The position numbers and the translations under genes are program-made. From JAHEJE01 sp965216335 (lineage in GTDB: Bacteria; Pseudomonadota; Alphaproteobacteria; Rhizobiales; Aestuariivirgaceae): DNA of 64,000 bases. Where the stretch lies: assembly GCA_965216335.1 (NCBI GenBank), contig OZ244154.1:1860001-1924000 (forward strand), in the 5' to 3' direction. Position 1 is the first letter of the stretch, and every line of letters begins with the position of its first letter. This document shows, piece by piece, positions 24,872 to 35,128 of the stretch. The notes under the pieces were generated by a model. It ran no database searches and was not told where the DNA came from. It saw nothing but the letters and a program-made list of their open reading frames with translations.

Positions 24872-26314
24872 CTACTCGAAGCTGAGCGGCTGGGTGCCCT
24901 GCATCAGTATTGCGGCATCGGAGCGCGCAACCTTTTTGGTTGTCGTGGTGCCATAGGAAAGTGACTGACGACGCAGCACCGGCAGAGCCGCAGGCGCCAC
25001 CAGATCACCCTTGCCGGAACGGTTGACTGTCAGCCGGTCAGCCTTGCCGGAGCGGGTCGGTTCGCTGGTTGTCGAAATCACGTCCTGGCCAGTTAGGCTG
25101 GCGATCATCCGTTGCAGTGCGGCTTCGTCCGACTTGCTAAGGCTGGCGACTGCAGCACCGTTGGTGAAGGGCTGCGGCGCGCCGTCGTGACGCATCGCCC
25201 GGTCGCCGGCCGAGAACAGGTTGTCCCACCAGGAATTGTCGGCTTCAGGCGCCCGCTGGGCAGCAAGCAACGGACGTATGATCGGTGTCGTGGTCACATC
25301 GCCATTGCGGATCGCCGCGGCAAAGCTGCCCTTGGCTGCGCTGTTGATCGTAGGCGACGACGGGCTGAGGGTGCTCTTGATCATTTCACCCAGGCTTGCT
25401 GTTGTGGCCAATGCATCATCCCGAATGACAGAGGCCGTGGCACCGAAGTTCTTGCGCGGCACCGGAGCCGATGCTGGCGTGATCTGCAGGTCATCAGCCA
25501 TGGCAGCCGCCGCCATCACCACTTCCATCGGCCGCGGGCGTGGCACCGGCACGCTGGCGACAACTGTGGTGCTCAAACCTTTCGGCGTAATCGACATTGG
25601 GCCTTTCGGAGCGGCCGAGGCGACCATCACGGATGGCTGACCCTTGCGGTAGCGCCGGGCACCGACCGTCTTGCGGTAATCCCGCATGACCTTTGCCATG
25701 CGCTTCTTGGACATACGTGGCCAGTGGCGCACCGTTCCGGAATCGATATGCACGAAGCCCTTGGCGCCGGAACGGGGATAGTAGCCAACGCCGCCCACCT
25801 TGCGCACCAGTGCGCTGCCACGCAGTCGCGAAGTTGGAATGTCGGGGAAGAACAGGTCGATCGCCTGGCCGCGCATATGACGGCTGCGGCGCGCCACCTT
25901 GCGACCGATGCGGCGCAACATGGCGTTGGTCTTGGGAGAGCGGTAAGCGGAAACGATGTGGATCGGCTTCTTGGAGCCCAGATCGGCATGCAGTTCCCAC
26001 ATCAGGTCGATGGTCTTGGGGTCCATGCGGGTCGCCCTGTTGCGGCGCCAGTCACGCAGGAAATGATTGAGCTTTTTCATCGCCGAAGGAATGTAGCGGC
26101 CGTTCTTCTTGTAAGTGACCGTCAGGCTTTCCTTGGTATGGGTGAAATACAGCGAAAGCGTGCGTGTTTCACCGGCCGCCTGAGCAGGCGCGAGCGCGGT
26201 TGCCGCCGTCCACATTACAGCCACTAGGGCTGCTGCAAAATATTGCAGATACGGTGTCTTCACACGATTTTCGGATGCACGAGGGTATTCGGCGGACAGG
26301 TTACGCCAACGCAT
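24872..26314 (-). CDS. DUF882 family protein, M15-like peptidoglycan peptidase
   Basis: 480-residue exported protein. An N-terminal hydrophobic segment (about residues 25-46) precedes a DUF882 / peptidase M15-type domain at about 50-200, with HIVSAYRSPKTN, SRHMRGQAIDLFFPD and GFVHIDSG giving the expected His-Asp-His zinc ligands of D,D- or L,D-peptidases such as MepK. The remaining 270 residues are low-complexity, rich in Ala, Pro, Ser and Arg, without recognised domain. Members cleave peptidoglycan cross-links or stems; the neighbouring L,D-transpeptidase suggests they may act on the same 3-3 cross-links. ATG at 26314 lacks a good ribosome-binding site; a GTG at 26263 is an alternative. Confidence 0.85.
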   Translation of the reverse strand: MRWRNLSAEYPRASENRVKTPYLQYFAAALVAVMWTAATALAPAQAAGETRTLSLYFTHTKESLTVTYKKNGRYIPSAMKKLNHFLRDWRRNRATRMDPKTIDLMWELHADLGSKKPIHIVSAYRSPKTNAMLRRIGRKVARRSRHMRGQAIDLFFPDIPTSRLRGSALVRKVGGVGYYPRSGAKGFVHIDSGTVRHWPRMSKKRMAKVMRDYRKTVGARRYRKGQPSVMVASAAPKGPMSITPKGLSTTVVASVPVPRPRPMEVVMAAAAMADDLQITPASAPVPRKNFGATASVIRDDALATTASLGEMIKSTLSPSSPTINSAAKGSFAAAIRNGDVTTTPIIRPLLAAQRAPEADNSWWDNLFSAGDRAMRHDGAPQPFTNGAAVASLSKSDEAALQRMIASLTGQDVISTTSEPTRSGKADRLTVNRSGKGDLVAPAALPVLRRQSLSYGTTTTKKVARSDAAILMQGTQPLSFE

Positions 26315-26570
26315 TCAACTAACTAACCGGAGGTGTCCCCGATTCCCCACTTAAGATCCCCTTGTATAACTCCCACGTCCTAGACTCACAGGACTACACG
26401 ACAAAGGGATTTGTCACAAGATTGCGGCCACCTTTAGGCAGCCGGTTTGTGGCGAAAATAATGCCACAACATGCTTAATGGGCTGTTAAAAACGCGGAAT
26501 GTTGCCGTAAAGCCACCATGAAGCCCAGACATGCGGTAATTGAGCGCAGCGCAACAGCCGGAACCGGGTG

Positions 26571-28616
26571 TCAGTTGCGTGCCGCCCGAGTCGCCTCAAG
26601 CGCCTTCGCCAGCCGGCCGTCACGGCTATAGACATCACGGGAATAACTGACCTTGCCGCCAGCCCCCGGCCAGGCGGTGAAGTAGGTCAGGTGCACCTTG
26701 AATTTGCGCTTGAGCGGCACCTTGGTGTTCTTGCGCGTCGCGATGGTCGAGGCGATGCGGCCTTCGTCCCAGCCCAGAACGGCCTTGGCAAGCTGTCGCG
26801 GATTCTCCACCCGCACGCAGCCATGGCTGAATGCACGCTCGCGCCGCGAGAACAGCTTCTTGGTCGGCGTATCGTGCAGATAGATCGCGTGCTTGTTGGG
26901 AAACAGGAACTTCACCTCGCCGAGCGCATTGCGCCGCCCCGGCGGCTGACGCACGCCAACTGGCACCTTGTCGTAGTACTGCCACCAGTCCACATTGTAC
27001 GAGCTGATCTTGCGTCCGCTCGAAGAAATCACCTCATAGCCCTGCCGGTCGAGATAGCCGGGATCATTCTGCAGCTTGGGCAGCATTTCATTGACGATGA
27101 TCGACTGCGGTACGCCCCAATAGGGGTTGAACACCACGGTCTCCATGGTGTCGGAGAAGAACGCCGTTTGATGCCTCGGCTTGCCGACAATCACCTTGGT
27201 CCGCCAGACCGTGCGCCCGCTGTCCACGACCTTTAGCCGGTAGGACGCCTGATTGACGAAAATGTGCCGCTGGCCGAGCGAACGCGGCAGCCAGCGCAGC
27301 CGTTCCATGTTGAGTTTGATCCGGGCCATCCGGTCGAAACTGTCCTGCTTGTGACCGTTCAGCGCCCGCAATGTCGCCGGCCCGATCAGGGCATCCGGCC
27401 TCAAACCGGATTCGCGCTGGAACGAACGTACCGCCTTGATCATGTCCCGGTCGTAGAACGTATCGTCCTCAGCCGCCGGCAAGCTGTCGCCGACAGTTTC
27501 GCTGACCGGAAGTTCCTGGGCCGCGGGCTCGATGTTGGCATCCTGGCCCTGCGGTTCGCCGGCATCGAGATGGCCCAGCGTGATCAGGCGCGCACGCACC
27601 AGACCAACCCGGTCGTCGGTCATGCCCGGCCGAAGGGTCGGCCCGGCGGGCAGCGGTTCGAATTCGTCAACGTCCACAATTGTGCTGTTTGCCTCGGCCA
27701 ACGCCTCGCGCAGACTGACGTACGCCGGATGGCGCGGTTGCAGCGAGGCGAGATAGGCCGCCGGGTCCACTGCCGCCGACAGCCGCTTCAGCGCCGTGGC
27801 CGCAGCCAGCCGTGGCGGTTTCAGGTCATGATAGCCGCTCAGCCGGTTCGGCACCACGGCACCGCCGGAAGCATCGCTGGCATACCGCACCGCCAGTGCC
27901 GTCAGCTCGATGTCCAGCCGGGCGATCGCCGCCAGATTGCTTTCGACCTCGTCGACCGAACCTTGCTCGCTGAGCACCGGCACCCGGTAGTCTTCACGAT
28001 CAAAACCCTCGGCCTCGGCCCTGGCGAACAAGCCGATCAGCCCGCGCCCGCCGTCTTCCAGTCCATCCATGGACGTCCACAGCGGTTCGAACACCCGGCC
28101 GCGATAGGCATCGACGATCGCTTTGCGCTGCGCTGCCGTGACCCGCACGTCGGCCAGTCCGGCCTTGAGGCTTTCGAAAATCATCTGCGCCAGCGAATTG
28201 TCGAGTTTGGCCGACCGGGAAGCCGCGTCATCAGATTGACGACCCGGCACGTCCCCCGTGCCCGACCGGGCGTCCGGCAGGGGCAGTTGCAGACCTGCCG
28301 CCCGGATGACCGAATAGCGGTCAGGTTTGTAGGTGTAGTGTTTTACAGCAAAGCTGTTGGTCGCCGGCCGGCGTACGCGTCTCCTACGCGGCTCATCGCC
28401 GAAAAAATTGCCGTCCTGATAGTCGCGGCGCCGGGTCGTACGGCGAGAAAAATCAAGAAAGTTGAAGAACCCGCCATCGTTGCCGGCTGGTCTGACCTTT
28501 TTCGCCTGCGGGAAGTCCCGCGACTCGGTCCGACCGCTCTCAACACCGGCCACCAGAACCAGTGCCGCAGATGAAAAAACCAGCAAATGCTGCTTCAGTT
28601 GACGCTTCATGTACAT
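26571..28616 (-). CDS. L,D-transpeptidase, YcbB/LdtD type
   Basis: 681-residue periplasmic enzyme forming 3-3 peptidoglycan cross-links. A signal sequence (about residues 3-30) is followed by an arginine-rich segment, a scaffold domain from about 140 to 300, a peptidoglycan-binding module near 390-410 (VRSFQRESGLRPDALIGPAT), and a YkuD catalytic domain. The active-site motif reads FSHGCVRV with C600 as nucleophile and the upstream histidine in YLHDTP. ATG at 28616 is preceded by GGGGA at good spacing; another ATG two codons later is possible. The catalytic domain carries the YcbB-type capping insert before the SHGC motif. It is convergent to nothing and is separated by 256 bases from the DUF882 gene downstream. 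Confidence 0.9.
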   Translation of the reverse strand: MYMKRQLKQHLLVFSSAALVLVAGVESGRTESRDFPQAKKVRPAGNDGGFFNFLDFSRRTTRRRDYQDGNFFGDEPRRRRVRRPATNSFAVKHYTYKPDRYSVIRAAGLQLPLPDARSGTGDVPGRQSDDAASRSAKLDNSLAQMIFESLKAGLADVRVTAAQRKAIVDAYRGRVFEPLWTSMDGLEDGGRGLIGLFARAEAEGFDREDYRVPVLSEQGSVDEVESNLAAIARLDIELTALAVRYASDASGGAVVPNRLSGYHDLKPPRLAAATALKRLSAAVDPAAYLASLQPRHPAYVSLREALAEANSTIVDVDEFEPLPAGPTLRPGMTDDRVGLVRARLITLGHLDAGEPQGQDANIEPAAQELPVSETVGDSLPAAEDDTFYDRDMIKAVRSFQRESGLRPDALIGPATLRALNGHKQDSFDRMARIKLNMERLRWLPRSLGQRHIFVNQASYRLKVVDSGRTVWRTKVIVGKPRHQTAFFSDTMETVVFNPYWGVPQSIIVNEMLPKLQNDPGYLDRQGYEVISSSGRKISSYNVDWWQYYDKVPVGVRQPPGRRNALGEVKFLFPNKHAIYLHDTPTKKLFSRRERAFSHGCVRVENPRQLAKAVLGWDEGRIASTIATRKNTKVPLKRKFKVHLTYFTAWPGAGGKVSYSRDVYSRDGRLAKALEATRAARN

Positions 28617-28722
28617 ACCATGTCCCCGGTCGATCTCTTGGCGGATCAACGCCTACCGTAGTCGGCCTGGCGGTTCTGCGCAATCTTTCACAGTTATCGG
28701 AAGTCTCAATTCTGCGCGACTG

Positions 28723-30228
28723 TTACGCCTTTGCATCAAGCCCAAGATCGCGCATCTTGCGATAGAGCGTCGACCTGCCAATGCCAAGTTTGCGTGCAAC
28801 TTCAGACATTTGCCCACGATAGCGATGCAGGGCAAGCCTGATCATATCCGCTTCCACATCGGTCAGACGGCGGATATGTCCACCATCGGTGACCGCCGCA
28901 ATTCCATAGGCCATTCCGTCCGAAACCTCGGCACCAGCCGACCGCGCAACTACTTCCGGACCGCCGATAACCGCCGCCTGTCCGGATGGCAGTTCCGGCT
29001 GCGGTGCCGGTGCGGGGGCCGCCGGCACACTGACCTCAAAGCCGTCGACCATGGCAGCAATCTGGGGAAAGTCCTCAATCGTCAGCACATCGCCTTCACA
29101 CAGAACGATCGCCCTGAACACCGTGTTCTCGAGCTGGCGGACATTGCCGGGCCAGGGATAGGCCTTGAGCATCTCCAGGACCTGGGGTGTCACCCCGCGC
29201 ACCTTGCGGCCCTCTTCTGCGGCAAAACGCACGATGAAGTGCTCGACAAGAGCGGGAATATCTTCAAGTCGGTCCCGCAGCGGCGGCACCAGGATGGGGA
29301 AGACATTCAGCCGGTAGTACAGGTCTTCGCGGAACTGTCCATCCTTGACCATCTGAATCATGTCGCGGTTGGTCGCCGATATCAGCCGGATATCGACCTT
29401 GACCGGCCTGCGTGAACCGACCGGGTCGATCTCACCTTCCTGCAGGGCACGCAACAGCTTGACCTGCATGTCGAGTGGCAGTTCTGCGACCTCATCGAGG
29501 AACAGCGTTCCACCATCGGCCTCCTGAAACTTGCCGATGTGCTTGCCGGTGGCACCTGTAAACGAGCCCTTTTCATGGCCGAACAGGGTGCTCTCCACCA
29601 GGTTTTCCGGGATCGCGCCGCAGTTGACCGCCACGAAGGCCTTGCCGGCGCGTTCGCTTTCGCCCTGGATGGCACGCGCAACCATTTCCTTGCCGACACC
29701 GGACTCGCCCTCGATCAGGATCGGAATGTTGGATTGCGCACCGCGCGTGCCGAGCCGCTTGACGTTGGCCATCGCCGGGCCCGAGGCGATAAGTTCATCG
29801 AAGCTCAGCCCGCCGGCCACCTTGCTGTTGAGCCGCTTGACCTCCTGGGTCAGCGCCGTGACCTTGAGCAGGTTCTGGATCGACACCTTGAGGCGCTCCG
29901 GACTGACCGGCTTGACGACAAAATCGTCCGCGCCAGCCCGCATCGCCTTGATGACGGTTTCGATCGAGCCTTGCGCGGTCTGCACGATCACCGGCAACTG
30001 CACCTGATGTCCCTGAATTTTCTCAAGGAATTCAAGCCCGTCCATACCCGGCATGACGAGGTCGAGGACAATCAGCTCGGTGCCGCTGCCTTCCGGGCTG
30101 GCCAGATAATCCAGCCCAGCCTCTGCGCCATCCACGCTGGTGACCTCGCAGCCGAACCGTTTGACCGCTTCTTCGAGCAGCCGCCGCTGGGTCGGGTCGT
30201 CTTCGATGATGAGAATTCGATGCGTCAT
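28723..30228 (-). CDS. Sigma-54-type response regulator (NtrC family, Fis HTH)
   Basis: 501-residue transcription activator. Receiver domain (1-125) with acidic pocket D10/D11, phospho-acceptor D56, T84 and K106. AAA+ domain (about 145-385) with Walker A GESGVGKE at 174-181 and Walker B GGTLFLDEV at 239-247. The sigma-54 contact loop reads GSFTGA (221-226) rather than the consensus GAFTGA. The Fis-type helix-turn-helix is at about 465-497 (SEVARKLGIGRSTLYRKMRDL). No sensor kinase lies next to it. An Ala/Pro-rich linker of about 70 residues separates AAA+ and DNA-binding parts. It precedes the L,D-transpeptidase gene on the same strand, so envelope control is a possible role. Confidence 0.9.
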   Translation of the reverse strand: MTHRILIIEDDPTQRRLLEEAVKRFGCEVTSVDGAEAGLDYLASPEGSGTELIVLDLVMPGMDGLEFLEKIQGHQVQLPVIVQTAQGSIETVIKAMRAGADDFVVKPVSPERLKVSIQNLLKVTALTQEVKRLNSKVAGGLSFDELIASGPAMANVKRLGTRGAQSNIPILIEGESGVGKEMVARAIQGESERAGKAFVAVNCGAIPENLVESTLFGHEKGSFTGATGKHIGKFQEADGGTLFLDEVAELPLDMQVKLLRALQEGEIDPVGSRRPVKVDIRLISATNRDMIQMVKDGQFREDLYYRLNVFPILVPPLRDRLEDIPALVEHFIVRFAAEEGRKVRGVTPQVLEMLKAYPWPGNVRQLENTVFRAIVLCEGDVLTIEDFPQIAAMVDGFEVSVPAAPAPAPQPELPSGQAAVIGGPEVVARSAGAEVSDGMAYGIAAVTDGGHIRRLTDVEADMIRLALHRYRGQMSEVARKLGIGRSTLYRKMRDLGLDAKA

Positions 30229-30490
30229 GCTTTACCGGAACAAGTTACTCTTGAAACAAACTGATAGAGTAAAGGTGCATATCGTCTTGAGATCCCCGGC
30301 GCCCCATCCCGGCGTATCTTCTTCCACCTAAATCTGCCGTCGCCCGGCACTTTGGCATTGAAGAGTAAAGAGGCGCTTAAGATCATGATCAAACTGAAAC
30401 GTGAAGGCATCTTGGCGCAATGCCCTTGAGCAGGCTTGGCGAAACGGCCATATGTCGGTCCAGCAACCCGCCCGCGCAAAGGAGAACCGC

Positions 30491-32308
30491 ATGGAACCGG
30501 TCAGTGCCCGTCAAAACGCAACCACAACCGCCGCACCCTCACTGGGCGCGCTGCCCGAGTGGGCTCTGGATGACCTTTATCCCGGGCCTGACAGTGCGGA
30601 ATTTCAGGCAGACCTTGGCCGCGCGACAAAAACCGCTGCCGAGTTTTCAGGCACCTGGCGCGGCAAACTGGCCAGCGCCGCCGCCGGCGGCACGCTGGTT
30701 GAGGCAGTGCGTCAGTACGAAACCCTGTCGGACCTGCTCGGACGCATAGGCTCCTACGCCATGCTCTATTACGTCGGCGACACTACCGATCCGGCCCGCG
30801 GCAAGTTCTACGGCGATACCCAGCAGCAGCTCACCGATATCTCGACCGGCCTCCTGTTCTTCGAGCTTGAATTCAACAAGATCGACGACGCGGTCATGCA
30901 GACCGCCCTGGAAAGTGCCGATCTTGCCCATTATCGGCCGTGGATCGACGATCTGCGCAAGGAACGCCCCTACCAGCTCGACGACAAGATCGAAGAGCTG
31001 TTCCACGAAAAGTCCCTCACCGGGGCCGCAGCTTTCAACCGGCTGTTCGACGAAACCATGGCCGGGCTGAAATTCGAGGTCGACGGCGAGGAACTCAGCC
31101 TGGAGCCAACGCTCAACCTGATGGTGCATCCCGACACTGCCAAGCGACAGGCCGGCGCCGAGGCTTTGGCCACGGTGTTCAGGAAGAACATCTCCCTGTT
31201 CACCCTGATCACCAACACGCTGGCCAAGGACAAGGAGATCTCCGACCGCTGGCGCGGCTTTGAGGACATCGCCGGCAGCCGCCATCTGGCCAACCGGGTC
31301 GAGCCGGAAGTGGTGGACGCACTGGTCTCCGCCGTACGCACAGCGTACCCGCGCCTGTCGCACCGCTATTATGCCATGAAGGCGAAATGGCTCGGCATGG
31401 ACAAGCTGAAACACTGGGACCGCAACGCCCCCCTGCCCGATGAGGACATAACCCCGGTGCCCTGGGACAAGGCCGAGGCCACCGTGCTCGAAGCCTATGC
31501 CGGCTTTGCCCCTGAGATGGCCGGCATCGCCAAGAAGTTCTTCGACAACAACTGGATCGACGCACCCGTGCGGCCCGGAAAATCACCCGGCGCATTCGCG
31601 CATCCGACCGTGCCGTCGGCCCACCCCTACGTGCTGCTCAACTACCAGGGCAAGACCCGCGATGTCATGACCCTTGCGCACGAACTGGGCCACGGCGTGC
31701 ACCAGGTGCTGGCCGGCGCGCAAGGCCCGCTGATGGCGCCGACGCCGCTGACGCTGGCCGAGACCGCCAGCGTATTCGGCGAAATGCTGACTTTCCAGTC
31801 GATCCTCAAGGCCCAATCCGACCCGACCAAACGCAAGGCCCTGCTGGCCTCCAAAGTCGAGGACATGCTCAACACCGTGGTTCGCCAGATCGCTTTTTAC
31901 TGTTTCGAACGCCAGGTCCACACCGAACGCCGCAACGGTGAACTGACCGCTGTCCGGCTCGGCGAAATCTGGATGGACATCCAGCGCGAAAGCCTCGGCC
32001 CCGCGATCGAGTTCGAGGACGGCTACGAGACCTTCTGGGCCTACATCCCGCACTTCATCCACTCACCGTTCTACGTCTATGCCTACGCCTTCGGCGATTG
32101 CCTGGTGAATTCGCTCTATGCCCGGTTCCGGGAAGCTGAAGACGGATTTGCTGACAAATACTTCGATCTGCTCAAGGCCGGTGGCACGAAACACCATTCC
32201 GAACTGCTTGCCCCCTTCGGCCTCAACGCCGCCGACCCGGCCTTCTGGCAACTCGGGCTGGGCATGATCGAAAACCTGATCGACGAAATCGCGGCACTGG
32301 ACAGTTGA
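30491..32308 (+). CDS. M3-family oligoendopeptidase (PepF-type)
   Basis: Cytoplasmic zinc metallopeptidase cleaving short peptides, 605 residues. The zinc motif HELGH is at about residue 397, followed about 25 residues later by the third ligand in LAETASVFGEML. The N-terminal domain starts at LPEWALDDLYPG, as in the family. The ATG at 30491 follows AAAGGAGAACCGC, the best ribosome-binding site available; upstream in-frame ATGs lack one. It converges with the LMW phosphatase gene with only 11 bases between stops. Typical substrates are 5-15-residue peptides from protein turnover or import. Confidence 0.93.
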   Translation: MEPVSARQNATTTAAPSLGALPEWALDDLYPGPDSAEFQADLGRATKTAAEFSGTWRGKLASAAAGGTLVEAVRQYETLSDLLGRIGSYAMLYYVGDTTDPARGKFYGDTQQQLTDISTGLLFFELEFNKIDDAVMQTALESADLAHYRPWIDDLRKERPYQLDDKIEELFHEKSLTGAAAFNRLFDETMAGLKFEVDGEELSLEPTLNLMVHPDTAKRQAGAEALATVFRKNISLFTLITNTLAKDKEISDRWRGFEDIAGSRHLANRVEPEVVDALVSAVRTAYPRLSHRYYAMKAKWLGMDKLKHWDRNAPLPDEDITPVPWDKAEATVLEAYAGFAPEMAGIAKKFFDNNWIDAPVRPGKSPGAFAHPTVPSAHPYVLLNYQGKTRDVMTLAHELGHGVHQVLAGAQGPLMAPTPLTLAETASVFGEMLTFQSILKAQSDPTKRKALLASKVEDMLNTVVRQIAFYCFERQVHTERRNGELTAVRLGEIWMDIQRESLGPAIEFEDGYETFWAYIPHFIHSPFYVYAYAFGDCLVNSLYARFREAEDGFADKYFDLLKAGGTKHHSELLAPFGLNAADPAFWQLGLGMIENLIDEIAALDS

Positions 32309-32319
32309 ACGACGCGCCG

Positions 32320-32766
32320 CTACACGCCCGGCGCCGCCAGCGTGCCGAAGCGTTGTTTGATGCGTTGCCAGAGCTGATCGCGGACCTGGCGGTAGCTGTC
32401 GAGGATCTGTTCGCGGCTGCCCATGACGTCGCTGGGATCGAGGGTTGGCCAGTATTCCGCCTCCATCGCTGAGGTTCGGGTCAGCTCCAGCGCCCGGTGG
32501 TGAGCTTCCGGTGACAGTGAAATAGCAAGGTCGAAGCTGGAATCTTCGAGATCGTCGAAACTGCGCGACGTGTGTCGTGTGACATCGATACCGATCTCGT
32601 CCATCACCGCAATGACAAACCCGTCGATATCCTGCGGGCGCACACCACAGGACTGCACGAAAACGTGCCGGCCATAGAGGTGGCGCATCATGTTTTCCGC
32701 CATTGGCGAGCGCACGGCATTGTGGCTGCAGGCAAACAGCACGGCGCCGGGCAGGTCACTGGGCAT
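32320..32766 (-). CDS. Low-molecular-weight phosphatase family protein
   Basis: 148-residue protein with the LMW protein tyrosine phosphatase/ArsC fold. The phosphate loop CX5R is CSHNAVRS with C13 and R19. A C-terminal DPSD segment near residue 108 supplies the likely general acid. Members dephosphorylate protein tyrosine or arginine, or act as thioredoxin-type arsenate reductases; the substrate here is unknown. It is the last of the run murA, DUF2948, hisD, UPF0262, LMW phosphatase, which is conserved in Hyphomicrobiales; the maf and infA genes that I would expect to follow are absent. Confidence 0.87.
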   Translation of the reverse strand: MPSDLPGAVLFACSHNAVRSPMAENMMRHLYGRHVFVQSCGVRPQDIDGFVIAVMDEIGIDVTRHTSRSFDDLEDSSFDLAISLSPEAHHRALELTRTSAMEAEYWPTLDPSDVMGSREQILDSYRQVRDQLWQRIKQRFGTLAAPGV

Positions 32767-32784
32767 CGGCCGGCCCTACCCGCC

Positions 32785-33297
32785 TCAACCGCGCCAATGC
32801 AGCACGCACACGAGTGTGAACAGGCGCCGGGCAGTGTCGTAGTCGACTTCGATCTTGTCGTTAAGCCTTGCTTTGAGGATCTCGCTGCCTTCGTTATGCA
32901 GGCCCCGCCGAGCCATATCGATGGTTTCGATCTGACTTGGCGTAGCGGTACGGATCGCCTGAAAATAGCTCTCGCAGATCAAGAAATAGTCTTTGACGAT
33001 ACGCCGGAACGGGGATAACGCCAGACCGATGGCGGTGCAAGGCTTGTCGTCGACATCGGAGATGTCGAACACCAGCCGGCCCTCGGCAATCGACAGAACC
33101 AGTTTGTACGGCCCACTCGGCTTGCCGACCACGCGGAACACGTTCTCCTGCAACAAATCGAAGATCGCCACCTGGCGCTCGTGCTCGATGTCCGGCGATG
33201 GTACCGAAGCCAGCGACCGGTCGAGTTCGATGGCGACCAGCTTGGCGCCATCATCGACAGCCGAGGCCTGTGTTCCATTCGTATCGGTTGCAGTCAT
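32785..33297 (-). CDS. UPF0262 family protein
   Basis: 170-residue cytoplasmic protein of UPF0262, specific to Alphaproteobacteria and of unknown function. The core is LVAIELDRSLASVPSPDIEHERQVAIFDLLQENVF, FDISD, FRRIVKDYFLICESYF, and IDMARRGLHNEGSE. Start at 33297 (MTATDTNGTQ) was chosen because residues upstream are not family-like; AGGA lies very close to this ATG. It sits between hisD (45 bases upstream) and the LMW phosphatase gene (18 bases downstream) and is probably cotranscribed. Confidence 0.9.
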   Translation of the reverse strand: MTATDTNGTQASAVDDGAKLVAIELDRSLASVPSPDIEHERQVAIFDLLQENVFRVVGKPSGPYKLVLSIAEGRLVFDISDVDDKPCTAIGLALSPFRRIVKDYFLICESYFQAIRTATPSQIETIDMARRGLHNEGSEILKARLNDKIEVDYDTARRLFTLVCVLHWRG

Positions 33298-33341
33298 GAT
33301 CCTATGTCTTATGCAATAACCGTACCCGCAAGGCCGGCAAC

Positions 33342-34637
<1,296 letters not shown>

Positions 34638-34664
34638 GATGAATCTCCCCCAGCGGTTGCGCCG

Positions 34665-35105
34665 TCACTCGAGATCATGCGCCGGCACATTGCCGGTTTC
34701 CCATACCGGGCCAAGGTCTTCAAGCGCGGCATCGACGCATTCGACATCAAGCGCGATCGACCCTCCGCCGGCAAACACCAGCTCGATTGTCCCCGCCGGC
34801 GGCGTCTCGCCAGCGCTGAAGACGAGCTGAAGCAGCGACAGCACCGCATCCGGACGGTCGCGGCGGATATTGCGCGACTGTGCCGACGTGACAGCGTTGA
34901 ACTGCACGGCGGTCATGCGCCGCTCGCCGTTTCCGGCGCTGCGCTCGCGCTGGCCGTCCCAGTCGAACCGGTTGACGACAATGGTGAACGTGCGACGGCC
35001 AGGCAGATATCTGATCTGGCCGACCAGCATCACCGCGTCCTGCAGGTGCGCCGAGAGCACTGCCAGATCATCGTCGTCGAGCGCCACCAGTTTCAACCGC
35101 CGCAT
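34665..35105 (-). CDS. DUF2948 family protein
   Basis: 146-residue alphaproteobacterial protein of unknown function (DUF2948). Seen: MRRLKLVALDDDDLAVLSAHLQDAV at the N-terminus and RRTFTIVVNRFDWD. The motif VDAALEDLGPVWET closes it. ATG at 35105 was chosen because GGGAG is seven bases upstream; the in-frame GTG at 35111 would lie on top of that site. The gene stands between murA and hisD on one strand with gaps of about 25 bases, so the five genes are likely one operon. Confidence 0.88.
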   Translation of the reverse strand: MRRLKLVALDDDDLAVLSAHLQDAVMLVGQIRYLPGRRTFTIVVNRFDWDGQRERSAGNGERRMTAVQFNAVTSAQSRNIRRDRPDAVLSLLQLVFSAGETPPAGTIELVFAGGGSIALDVECVDAALEDLGPVWETGNVPAHDLE

Positions 35106-35128
35106 ATCCACTCTCCCCCGCTACCGGT

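Noticed and set aside
30229..30490. Sigma-54 -24/-12 promoter near the oligopeptidase
   Set aside because: TTTGGCA at about 30351 lacks the matching TGC at the right distance.
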